DNA of 64,000 nt from JANPPS01 sp964242575. GTDB taxonomy: Bacteria; Pseudomonadota; Alphaproteobacteria; Acetobacterales; Acetobacteraceae. The notes beneath the pieces are model-generated. The model was not told the DNA's origin and did not search any database. It was given only the letters and a program-made list of their open reading frames with translations. Position 1 is the first letter of the stretch. Each line of letters begins with the position of its first letter. The DNA is taken from contig CAXTCN010000002.1 of the NCBI GenBank assembly GCA_964242575.1, forward strand, positions 1 through 64,000. The letters are read 5' to 3'. A program made the position numbers and the translations under genes. This document shows positions 1 to 7,477 of this stretch, piece by piece.

Positions 1-1163
1 GTCTGCTTCACCGCCACCACGTTCGGGTCGGCAGCGGCCTGGCGCAGGAACTGCAGCACCACGTCGAAGCTCTCGAACGGGTGGTGCACCAGGATGTCCT
101 TGGCGCGGATGGCGGCAAAGCAGTCCCCGGCGAAATCGCGGATGCGTTCGGGGAACCGCGGGGTGTACGGCGGGAACAACAGGTCCGGACGGTCGTCCAC
201 GATCATCTGCTTGAGGTCGGCGACGCCCAGGATGCCGGTTTGCACCACGACTTCGTCGCCGGGGATTTCGTGCTCGTCCACGTCCAGCTCGTCGATCACC
301 AGCGCGCGCAGCTCATCCGGCATGGCGGCGTCTACGGACAAATGGATCGCGACGCCCCGGCGGCGGCGCTTCAACGCGGTCTCGTAGGAGCGCACCAGGT
401 CGTCGGCCTCCTCCTCGAACTCGACGCCGGTGTCGCGGATCAGCCGGAACATGCCCTGGCCCGTGACGTTGAAGCCCGGGAACATGCGGTGCAGGAACAG
501 CCCAACCAGCTCCTCCAGCAGCACGAAGCGGATGGTGGGTCCGGCCGGCAGGCGGATAAAGCGCTCGATCTGGCCGGGCAGGGGGATCAGCCCCTCCATG
601 TCATGTCCGTCCTCCGGCCGGTGCAGCTCCAGCACCATGACCAGGCCCATGTTCGGAATGAACGGGAACGGATGCGCCGGGTCGATGGCGAGCGGCGTCA
701 GCACGGGGAACACCCGCTCCATGAACCAGTGGTCCAGCCAGGCGCGGTCGTCGGCGGACAACGCGGCCGCGGTGCAAAGCTCGATCCCGGCAGCCTGCAA
801 TTGGAAACGGACATCCTGCCAAACTCGCTGCTGCTTGTGCATCAGCGCCTGCGCCCGGGGCTGGATTTCGGCCAACTGCTGCGCCGGGGTGCGCCCGTCC
901 GGGCTCAAGGCCACGACGCCCGCCTTGGCCTGGCCGATCAGCCCGGCCACGCGGACGGAAAAGAACTCGTCCAGGTTGGAGGCGCTGATGGAGATGAACC
1001 GCAGCCGCTCCAGCAGCGGGTGGCGCAGGTTCTCCGCCTCCTCGACCACGCGGTGGTTGAAGTCGAGCCACGATAGCTCGCGGTTGATGAACCGGTCCGT
1101 GCTGTCGGGCAAGATATCGGGGATCGGCACGATGCGGGCGACGGCGGGGCTGATCCGGTTCAT
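1..1163 (-). CDS. ppk: Polyphosphate kinase 1, N-terminal part (3' end outside window)
   Basis: This gene encodes polyphosphate kinase, which reversibly polymerises the gamma-phosphate of ATP into polyphosphate at the membrane. About 387 of the usual ~700 residues are present. The ATG at 1163 gives a start MNRISPAVARIVPIP, followed by the PPK1 N-domain signature RFINRELSWLDFN and FISISASNLDEFF. At the window edge the head-domain motif HHPFESFD and AADPNVVAVKQT are readable. The catalytic histidines lie beyond the window. The gene starts 9 nt after the hda stop, so it is probably the last gene of the pgsA-perM-hda-ppk operon. It has no stop codon inside the window, hence partial. Confidence 0.95.
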   Translation of the reverse strand, partial: MNRISPAVARIVPIPDILPDSTDRFINRELSWLDFNHRVVEEAENLRHPLLERLRFISISASNLDEFFSVRVAGLIGQAKAGVVALSPDGRTPAQQLAEIQPRAQALMHKQQRVWQDVRFQLQAAGIELCTAAALSADDRAWLDHWFMERVFPVLTPLAIDPAHPFPFIPNMGLVMVLELHRPEDGHDMEGLIPLPGQIERFIRLPAGPTIRFVLLEELVGLFLHRMFPGFNVTGQGMFRLIRDTGVEFEEEADDLVRSYETALKRRRRGVAIHLSVDAAMPDELRALVIDELDVDEHEIPGDEVVVQTGILGVADLKQMIVDDRPDLLFPPYTPRFPERIRDFAGDCFAAIRAKDILVHHPFESFDVVLQFLRQAAADPNVVAVKQ

Positions 1164-1172
1164 AACACTGTT

Positions 1173-1895
1173 CTAAACCAGGCTGGGCGCGTCGGGCGAG
1201 AGATAGGTTTCGGGATCAACAGAACTGTCATCCAATAACTCAGCGAGCGCTTGCGCCGCCAGCCCGCGCGTGACCGCCCGCCCAGCCGCCAGCGCCGCGC
1301 GGTCGAGCCGGGCCACCGCCTCCCGCACCGCGCCCGGCGTGCGCGGCAAGCGGGCCAGCAGCCAGTCCTGCACGGGATGCGCCACCACTAGTTGCCGCTC
1401 GGACAGCAGGCGGACCAGCAGCGTGCGCAGGAACGCATCGTCGCCCGGCGGCAGCTCGACCGCGGTGATGGCGCGCAACCGGCTGCGCAGGTCAGGCAGG
1501 CGGGTCGGCCAGCGGCCGGGCGGGGTGCGGGCGGCCAGCAACGCCGTCTGCCCGCCCTCCGCGGCGGCGTTCAATACGTGCAGCAGCGGCACATCGTCCG
1601 CGAGGTCCGCGTCGTCGATCACCACCGGCTGCATGGGCCATGCGTCGCGCATGCCCCATGCGTCGCGCAGGCTTGGGCCGTCGAGGAACTGCGCGCCGGT
1701 GCGGGCCGCCCAACCATGCAGCAAATGGGTCTTGCCGACGCCTTCGTCGCCCCACAGCGCCAGCCGGCCGCCGGGCCATGCGGCGGGCTGCGTCAGCCAG
1801 GCGGCGGCGCGACGCCCCCCCGGCGTGGGCAGCGGCTCGGCGTCGTAGTGCGGGGCGTGGGGGAAGGGGAACGCGAGCTGCCGCAGCGCGCTCAC
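1173..1895 (-). CDS. hda: Hda/DnaA-homologue regulatory ATPase (RIDA)
   Basis: This is a 240-residue AAA+ protein of the DnaA-like Hda family. The family promotes hydrolysis of DnaA-ATP together with the DNA-loaded sliding clamp. The N-terminus carries QLAFPF (residues 6-11), a clamp-binding motif. Walker A is GDEGVGKT (49-56) and Walker B VVIDDAD (91-97). The start is GTG at 1895, whose GTGA overlaps the perM stop and implies translational coupling. A longer frame-open extension upstream lies inside perM and is rejected. An 18-bp near-duplication inside the gene repeats RDAWGM/RDAWPM just before Walker B. Confidence 0.9.
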   Translation of the reverse strand: MSALRQLAFPFPHAPHYDAEPLPTPGGRRAAAWLTQPAAWPGGRLALWGDEGVGKTHLLHGWAARTGAQFLDGPSLRDAWGMRDAWPMQPVVIDDADLADDVPLLHVLNAAAEGGQTALLAARTPPGRWPTRLPDLRSRLRAITAVELPPGDDAFLRTLLVRLLSERQLVVAHPVQDWLLARLPRTPGAVREAVARLDRAALAAGRAVTRGLAAQALAELLDDSSVDPETYLSPDAPSLV

Positions 1896-3040
1896 TCCCC
1901 GACCGGAGGGTCCAGGTACAACGGGCTGCTGAGGTAGCGCCGCAGCCAGAACCGCGCCAGCACGCCGATGGCCGCCGCCACCGGAACCGCCATCAGCACG
2001 CCCAGGAAGCCGAACGCCGCGCCGCCGGCGAACAGCGCGAAGATGACCCAGACCGCATGCAGCTCCACCCGGTCGCCTAGGAAGCGCGGGTAGATCACGT
2101 AGCCCTCCAGCACCTGCCCGGCCACGAACACCCCGGCCACGACCGTGACGCCCTGCCAGTCCGGGAACTGCGCGAACGCCAGCCCGATGCTGGCGACGCC
2201 TCCGGTGATGCTGCCGACATACGGGATGAACGACAGCAGCCCGGCCGATATGCCGACAATGAGGCCCAGGTCCAGGCCGACGGCGGACAGCATCGTCGCG
2301 TAGAACACCGCTAGCGCCACGCAGCACAGCGCCTGGCCGCGCAGCCACGCCGCCAGGATGCGGTCCACCTCGCGCCCCTGCGCGCGCAGCACCCCGGCGT
2401 ACCGGCGCGGCAGCCAGCTATCCACCCGCGCCACCGCCCGCCGCCAGTCCCGCAGCAAATAGAACGCCACCACGGGCGTCACCACCACCAGCGACAGCAC
2501 GTTGAACAGCGCGAACCCGCCGCCAACGATCCGGCTGAGCGCCGCGGCCAGGAACCCCAGCATGGCGCCGGCCTGGCCGCCCACGAGGTCGCGCAGTTTC
2601 TCGTCCACGTAGTCGGAACCCAAACGCTCCTGCAGGCTGACAATGACCTCGCCCGCCCACAGCCGCACGGACTGCACGTAGGACGGCACCCGGCCGATCA
2701 ACAGGCCGACCTGCGCCAGCAGCAGCGGATACAACAGCAGCGCGAACAGCAGGCACCCGGCCACCAGCGCCACGATCATCAGCAGCGCCGCCGCGCCACG
2801 CGGCATCCCGGCCCGCGCCAGCCGCGTGGTGGGCGGGTCCAGGAAGTACGCGATGCCCGCCGCCGCCACGAACGGCAGCAGGATGGACGCGAACAGGTTC
2901 AGCGAAACGTAGGTGACCACCAGCAGCCCGGCCAACAAACCGAGTCTCTGCCACTGCGTCGCTTGCCGCGGGGGGCGTGCGACGAACTGCGGCCCGGCCT
3001 CCGGGTCCTGCGTGGCGGGCGGAAGGTCCATCGGGCTCAT
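1892..3040 (-). CDS. AI-2E family (PerM/TqsA-like) membrane transporter
   Basis: This 382-residue polytopic membrane protein belongs to the AI-2E/PerM family. The N-terminal ~30 residues are polar. Hydrophobic helices follow (for example GLLAGLLVVTYVSLNLF), then a soluble middle region with amphipathic segments, then a C-terminal membrane block with the typical FIPYVGSITGG and GYVIYPRFLGDRVELH motifs. Substrates of the family are mostly unknown, so transport of AI-2 should not be assumed. The ATG at 3040 overlaps the pgsA stop by 4 nt (ATGA), and the stop overlaps the hda GTG. The perM-hda neighbourhood is common in alphaproteobacteria. Confidence 0.88.
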   Translation of the reverse strand: MSPMDLPPATQDPEAGPQFVARPPRQATQWQRLGLLAGLLVVTYVSLNLFASILLPFVAAAGIAYFLDPPTTRLARAGMPRGAAALLMIVALVAGCLLFALLLYPLLLAQVGLLIGRVPSYVQSVRLWAGEVIVSLQERLGSDYVDEKLRDLVGGQAGAMLGFLAAALSRIVGGGFALFNVLSLVVVTPVVAFYLLRDWRRAVARVDSWLPRRYAGVLRAQGREVDRILAAWLRGQALCCVALAVFYATMLSAVGLDLGLIVGISAGLLSFIPYVGSITGGVASIGLAFAQFPDWQGVTVVAGVFVAGQVLEGYVIYPRFLGDRVELHAVWVIFALFAGGAAFGFLGVLMAVPVAAAIGVLARFWLRRYLSSPLYLDPPVGE

Positions 3041-3606
3041 TGTCCCGCAGCGCCCCGCGACGCCTTCCAGACATACAGCGCGCCGGACACCAGCGTGCTG
3101 GCCGTCACCGCCGCAATCAGCACCCCGCGCAAGCCGGGCGCGCGCAGCCCGAAGCCCTCAAGCATCAGCACCACGCCCACCAGCAGGATTTGCAGCGCCG
3201 TATTCAGCTTGCTCACCAGCATGGGCCTGATGCGCACCGGCATCGCGAGCTGCCACATCAGCAGAATCCCGCCCACGATCACGAGGTCGCGGAACACCAC
3301 TAGGATCGCCAGCCAGTCCGGCAGGATTTGCACGGCCGCGAGCGTCACGAACATGCAGACCAGCAGCAGCTTGTCCGCCACCGGGTCCAGCATCGCGCCC
3401 AGCGCCGTGCCGCCGCGGCGTCGCGCCAGCCACCCGTCCACCGCGTCCGACACCCCAGCCAAGGCGAAACAGGCGAACGCCACCCCCGTCTGGTTCCGCA
3501 ACACCAGCCACACCGTGAACGGCACCAGGCAAAGCCGGCCGAATGTGATGACGTTGGGCAGGTTGAGGATGTCTCCCGCCCGGGGAGGCAGGCCGCTATC
3601 GGGCAC
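3037..3606 (-). CDS. pgsA: CDP-alcohol phosphatidyltransferase, probable phosphatidylglycerophosphate synthase
   Basis: This 189-residue integral membrane enzyme joins CDP-diacylglycerol to glycerol-3-phosphate, the committed step to phosphatidylglycerol and cardiolipin. The CDP-alcohol phosphotransferase signature D-x2-DG-x2-AR-x8-G-x3-D-x3-D is complete at residues 54-78 (DAVDGWLARRR...GAMLDPVAD). The N-terminal LNLPNVITFGR is typical of PgsA. I chose GTG at 3606 because no ATG lies upstream near a usable ribosome-binding site. The open frame continuing to 4689 is antisense to purM. This is the first gene of the minus-strand operon and it diverges from purM. Confidence 0.9.
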   Translation of the reverse strand: MPDSGLPPRAGDILNLPNVITFGRLCLVPFTVWLVLRNQTGVAFACFALAGVSDAVDGWLARRRGGTALGAMLDPVADKLLLVCMFVTLAAVQILPDWLAILVVFRDLVIVGGILLMWQLAMPVRIRPMLVSKLNTALQILLVGVVLMLEGFGLRAPGLRGVLIAAVTASTLVSGALYVWKASRGAAGQ

Positions 3607-3723
3607 GCGCGGTCCCCTGCGTTGCCGGGTTGGCCCGCGTGTGGTTCTGTCCGCCGTTCCGGTCCGGATGCTGCATAGCCGGCATATTAGCCGATCCGGC
3701 CGGGCCTGCCACAAGGATGCGCG

Positions 3724-4779
3724 ATGAACCGTTCCCCCAACACTGGCGCAACCTACCGCGACGCCGGCGTGGACATCGCGGCTGGGGACGCCCTGGTGGA
3801 GCGGATCAAGCCGCTGGCCCGCGCCACGTCCCGCCCCGGCGTGATCGGCGGCTTGGGCGGGTTCGGCGCATTGTTCGATCTGCGCGCGGCCGGGTTCACC
3901 GACCCGGTGCTCGTCAGCACGACGGACGGGGTCGGCACCAAGCTCAAGCTCGCGGTCGAGACCGGGCGGCACGGCACGGTCGGCATCGACCTTGTGGCGA
4001 TGTGCGTGAACGACCTGGTGGTGCAGGGGGCCGAGCCGCTGTTCTTCCTCGACTACTTCGCAACCGGCGCCCTCCATGTGGACCAAGCCGCATCGGTGGT
4101 GTCCGGCATCGCCGAGGGCTGCCGGCTGGCGGGCTGCGCGCTGGTGGGTGGCGAGACGGCGGAGATGCCCGGCATGTACGAGGCCGGCGACTACGACTTG
4201 GCAGGCTTCGCAGTCGGCGCGGCGGAGCGCGGCACGCTGCTGCCGGCGGGCGCACAGGCCGGCGATGCGGTGCTGGGACTGGCCAGCGGCGGGGTGCACA
4301 GCAACGGCTACTCCCTCGTGCGCCGCATCGTGGCCAGCAGCGGCCTTGGCTGGGACGCGCCGTTCGAGGGCAGCACGCTCGGTGAAACGCTCATGGCGCC
4401 GACGCGTATCTACGTGGCCCCGCTGCTGGCGCTGCACCGGGCCGGGCTGCTGCGCGCGGCGGCGCATATCACCGGCGGCGGGCTGCTGGGCAACGTGCCG
4501 CGAGTGCTGCCGGACGGCGTGCGGGCGGTGCTGAACGCGGGCGCGTGGCCGTTGCCGCCGGTGTTCCGCTGGCTGGCGCAGACCGGCTACGTGACGCCGG
4601 ACGAGATGTTGCGGGTGTTCAACTGCGGCATCGGCATGGCGCTCGTGGTGAGTGACCCGGATGCTGCCCTGGCGTTGCTCAAGGCGCACGGCGAGACCGC
4701 ATTCACCATCGGAAATCTCAGGACAGCGGACGGGCCACCCACTGCGGAGGTGGCGACGCCGGGCGACTGGCTGGCGTGA
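3724..4779 (+). CDS. purM: Phosphoribosylformylglycinamidine cyclo-ligase
   Basis: AIR synthetase, 351 residues, the usual length. It carries out the ATP-dependent ring closure of FGAM to AIR in purine synthesis. The N-terminus has TYRDAGVDI and GGFGALFDL. The ATP/metal-binding signature LVSTTDGVGTKLKLA and the MCVNDLVVQGAEPLFFLDY block are intact. The later GGETAEMPGMY and HITGGGLLGNVPR motifs are also present. The stop overlaps the purN GTG start by 4 nt (GTGA), so the two purine genes form one unit. Confidence 0.97.
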   Translation: MNRSPNTGATYRDAGVDIAAGDALVERIKPLARATSRPGVIGGLGGFGALFDLRAAGFTDPVLVSTTDGVGTKLKLAVETGRHGTVGIDLVAMCVNDLVVQGAEPLFFLDYFATGALHVDQAASVVSGIAEGCRLAGCALVGGETAEMPGMYEAGDYDLAGFAVGAAERGTLLPAGAQAGDAVLGLASGGVHSNGYSLVRRIVASSGLGWDAPFEGSTLGETLMAPTRIYVAPLLALHRAGLLRAAAHITGGGLLGNVPRVLPDGVRAVLNAGAWPLPPVFRWLAQTGYVTPDEMLRVFNCGIGMALVVSDPDAALALLKAHGETAFTIGNLRTADGPPTAEVATPGDWLA

Positions 4780-5396
4780 CGCGCGTCGCGGTCCTGGTCA
4801 GCGGCGGCGGCAGCAATATGGCCGCGCTGGCGGCGGTGCACCCGTCCCTTATCACGTTCGTGCTATCGAATCGGCCCGACGCCATGGGCCTGAAACGGGC
4901 GCAGGCGTTTGGGATCGAGGCGCTGTGCATCGACCACAGGCCATTCGGCCAGGACCGGGCAGCGCACGAGGCGGCCGTGGACGCGGCGCTGCGGGCGCGG
5001 GGGATCGGCATCGTGTGCCTCGCCGGCTACATGCGGCTGCTCACGCCGCTGCTGGTGGGCGCGTGGGCTGGCCGGATGCTGAACATCCATCCAAGCCTGC
5101 TGCCGCTGTTCCCGGGCCTGGACACCCACGCGCGGGCATTGGCGGCAGGGGTGAAGCTGCATGGCTGCACCGTGCATGTGGTGACGCAGGCCGTGGACGC
5201 CGGGCCGATCCTGGCGCAGGCGGCGGTGCCGGTGTTGCCGGATGATACCGCGGACCGCTTGGCCGCCCGGGTGCTGGCGCAGGAGCACCGGCTTTACCCG
5301 GCCGCGCTCTGGCAGTTCATCACCGGCCGGCCCGGACCGGTGGATGCGGGCGCGGCCCTGCTGAATCCCTTGCCCGATCCTGGCCCGTGGACGTAG
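4776..5396 (+). CDS. purN: Phosphoribosylglycinamide formyltransferase
   Basis: GAR transformylase, 206 residues. It transfers formyl from 10-formyl-THF to GAR. GGGSN (10-14) binds phosphate. The catalytic triad equivalents are N103 and H105 in NIHPSLLP and D141 in AVDAGPI, each shifted by three residues relative to E. coli PurN. The GTG start at 4776 overlaps the purM stop. The gene is translationally coupled to purM and is followed by the small oxidase subunit gene on the same strand. Confidence 0.96.
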   Translation: MTRVAVLVSGGGSNMAALAAVHPSLITFVLSNRPDAMGLKRAQAFGIEALCIDHRPFGQDRAAHEAAVDAALRARGIGIVCLAGYMRLLTPLLVGAWAGRMLNIHPSLLPLFPGLDTHARALAAGVKLHGCTVHVVTQAVDAGPILAQAAVPVLPDDTADRLAARVLAQEHRLYPAALWQFITGRPGPVDAGAALLNPLPDPGPWT

Positions 5397-5452
5397 AACC
5401 CCCATGGACATAGAAACCTGGCCGACCCCGACAGCTTTTCCCAAGGTGCCCC

Positions 5453-5611
5453 ATGGCTGAAACCGAAACCCACCCGACCCAGGGCGCAAACATCGACGAG
5501 GCCTTCGTCGCCGACAGACAAGCGTTCTGGTCCAGCTTCACCGGGTTCACCACCTACGCGGTCGTGGCCGTGGTGGTCGTGCTCATCGGGATGGCGATCT
5601 TTCTGCTCTGA
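5453..5611 (+). CDS. aa3-type cytochrome c oxidase subunit IV (52 aa)
   Basis: This is a single-pass 52-residue membrane protein. It has a soluble N-terminus, then the family hallmark FWSSFTGFTTYAVVAVV and a hydrophobic C-terminal helix to FLL. This matches the short bacterial aa3 oxidase subunit IV family (COX4_pro_2) found in alphaproteobacteria. Its role in the oxidase is accessory and poorly defined. An AAGGTG ribosome-binding site lies 7 nt before the ATG. It stands alone between purN and a convergent hydrolase, apart from any other oxidase structural gene in this window; ctaA is 36 kb away. Confidence 0.85.
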   Translation: MAETETHPTQGANIDEAFVADRQAFWSSFTGFTTYAVVAVVVVLIGMAIFLL

Positions 5612-5626
5612 AACCAGGCCGGCTGC

Positions 5627-6529
5627 CTACTTAACCAGGGCATAGCCAGCGCCGCGGCGTTCGATCAGGCCCTGGGTTGCTAAATGCATCCCGGCCACGC
5701 GCACACCATCGGCGGCGGCCATTTCCAGCACGCGGGCGCGGGTGGCGGCGGCAAGGGCCGGATCGACGTCATACACCACGGCCCACTCCGGACGCGGCAA
5801 CTGCAATGCTGCGGAGTGGATGATGTCGCCCCAAATCAGCAGCCGCTCGTTCCCGTCTTCCAGCAGCACGCCCGCATGGCCCGGCGTGTGGCCTGGCAAA
5901 GGCACCGCCGTCATGCCGGGTGCCAACGACTCGGCCCCGGACACGAGGCGCAACCGGCCCTGGTAAGCGTTGAGCGCGGCGCGGGCCGCCACGAAGAACG
6001 CATCGTTGCCGGTCGGCGCGCGGCTGCGGTTGCCGTCATCGGTCCAGAACGCGGCCTCGCCTGCCTGCAGCACCAACTCCGCGTTGGGAAACCGCGCGCT
6101 GCCGTTAGGCAACACGAGTCCGCCAACGTGGTCCGCGTGCAGGTGGGTCAGCAGGATCGCCTCAACCTGGGTGGCCCCGACGTTCGCAGCCGCCAGACGC
6201 TCCGGCATCTTGCCCAGCGCCGGGCCAAACAGGCCGCCGGCCCCGCCGTCGATCAATGTGACGCGCCCTGCTTGCCGCACCACAAAGGCGTTGACCGGCA
6301 GGGTGTCAGGCCCCGCTGCTGGCAGCCCGGCCGCGGCTAGCAGCGCCATGCCCTCCGCGTTGTTCGCATCCGGGATCAGGTCAAGCGTGAGCGGGAACGG
6401 CCCGTCCAGCAAAGGCTCCACCGCCATGCTGCCCACGATCAGCACGCGCGAGTCGGGTTGGGCGAACGCGGCCCCGGCTGGGGCAGCCAGCGCCGTGGTC
6501 ATCAGGGTACGGCGGGACAGGGTCATCAC
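5627..6529 (-). CDS. MBL-fold metallo-hydrolase, exported
   Basis: A 300-residue metallo-beta-lactamase-fold protein. The N-terminus SRRTLMTTALAAPAGAAFA looks like a twin-arginine-type signal ending near AFA|Q. The metal motif HLHADH (THLHADHVGG) is intact. Further ligands are the histidine in PLPGHTPGH, the aspartate in WGDIIHS, and a late GMHL histidine. The overall arrangement resembles the AHL-lactonase/AttM-like branch, but substrate cannot be read from sequence. It converges with the small oxidase gene, with 15 nt between the stops. Confidence 0.85.
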   Translation of the reverse strand: MMTLSRRTLMTTALAAPAGAAFAQPDSRVLIVGSMAVEPLLDGPFPLTLDLIPDANNAEGMALLAAAGLPAAGPDTLPVNAFVVRQAGRVTLIDGGAGGLFGPALGKMPERLAAANVGATQVEAILLTHLHADHVGGLVLPNGSARFPNAELVLQAGEAAFWTDDGNRSRAPTGNDAFFVAARAALNAYQGRLRLVSGAESLAPGMTAVPLPGHTPGHAGVLLEDGNERLLIWGDIIHSAALQLPRPEWAVVYDVDPALAAATRARVLEMAAADGVRVAGMHLATQGLIERRGAGYALVK

Positions 6530-6557
6530 ATAGCGTCCTTGCGTCGGGTAGGATCAG

Positions 6558-6950
6558 TCAGTTCACCCGGGTCAGCGTCCATCGATGCTCGCACAGGTTG
6601 CTGGCGATGGTAACCTCAAGCCGGCCATCCTGCACCTGGCCCTCCATCGTTCCCACGCCGTCGCTGGCCTGGAAACGGCCGTCCGGCCTGATGTCGGCGG
6701 TGAGCGGCACGCGCTGCCGCGGACCGCCGCTGTAGGACAACGTAACCTGGCCGCCCTGGACCTCGTACACGCGCGAGCCGCTGCGGGGGCAGGTCGCGAT
6801 TTCCGCACGAACCAGGCGCGCGGTGCCGCGGTAGCGGCCATTGGCCTCAGGCGGCGGACTAGGTGGCGGCTGCAACACGATCGGCGAAGGCTTGGGCGCA
6901 CAGGCCGCGAGGGTGGCGACCAGGAACAAAGGCATGACGCAGTTCACCAC
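6558..6950 (-). CDS. Putative lipoprotein, unknown function
   Basis: A 130-residue protein with a short hydrophobic leader and lipobox LAAC (residues ~13-16 from the GTG start), followed by a proline-rich linker PPPSPPP. A beta-rich domain follows, with two cysteines (TCPRSG and NLCEHRW) that could form a disulfide. The domain resembles small repeat-sheet proteins of alphaproteobacteria, but I do not recognise a named family. It starts 2 nt after the ndk stop, so it is probably cotranscribed with ndk. The start is uncertain: GTG 6950 or ATG 6935; the longer form gives the better leader. Confidence 0.7.
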   Translation of the reverse strand: MVNCVMPLFLVATLAACAPKPSPIVLQPPPSPPPEANGRYRGTARLVRAEIATCPRSGSRVYEVQGGQVTLSYSGGPRQRVPLTADIRPDGRFQASDGVGTMEGQVQDGRLEVTIASNLCEHRWTLTRVN

Positions 6951-6952
6951 AG

Positions 6953-7375
6953 TCAGCCAACAATCTCCGTGCCGGCGAAAAAGAACGAGATTTCCTGCGC
7001 CGCCGCCTCGGGGCTGTCGCTGCCATGCACGCTGTTGGCTTCGATGCTTTCGGCGAACAGCTTGCGGATGGTGCCGGCGTCGGCGTTGGCCGGGTTGGTG
7101 GCGCCCATCAGCTTGCGGTTCTGCGCGATGGCGTCCTCGCCCTCCAGCACCTGCACCACCACCGGGCCGCTGACCATGAAGCCGACCAGGTCCTTGAAGA
7201 ACCCGCGCTCACGGTGTGCGCCGTAGAATGCCTCCGCCTGGGCCTGGCTGAGCTGCAGGCGCCGCTGCGCCACGATGCGCAGGCCAGCGTCCTCGAACAC
7301 GGCGTTGATCTTGCCCGTGAGGTTGCGCCGCGTGGCGTCGGGCTTGAGGATGCTCAGCGTGCGCTCGGTCGCCAT
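6953..7375 (-). CDS. ndk: Nucleoside diphosphate kinase
   Basis: A 140-residue NDK, the standard length. It transfers the gamma-phosphate of ATP to NDPs through a phosphohistidine. The active-site histidine is H117 in NSVHGSDS. The N-terminus MATERTLSILKPDA and the GPVVVQVLEGEDAI block are canonical. ATG 7375 is chosen because homologues begin there; the frame-open extension to 7501 overlaps the divergent ABC-F promoter region. It diverges from the ABC-F gene across about 100 nt. Confidence 0.97.
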   Translation of the reverse strand: MATERTLSILKPDATRRNLTGKINAVFEDAGLRIVAQRRLQLSQAQAEAFYGAHRERGFFKDLVGFMVSGPVVVQVLEGEDAIAQNRKLMGATNPANADAGTIRKLFAESIEANSVHGSDSPEAAAQEISFFFAGTEIVG

Positions 7376-7477
7376 GGAGTTCGTTCCTAAAACTGTTGCG
7401 GCGGGCGTGTACGGCATGAGGTGCCGTTGGGCAAGACAGCCTTTCCCGCAAACCCCTGTCCGCCCTATATCCCAGAT

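Noticed and set aside
81..1076. 331-codon plus-strand open frame at the window's left edge
   Set aside because: Antisense shadow of ppk, whose motifs read on the minus strand.
3607..4689. Long minus-strand extension upstream of pgsA
   Set aside because: It is antisense to purM and has no homologous content; pgsA starts normally at 3606.
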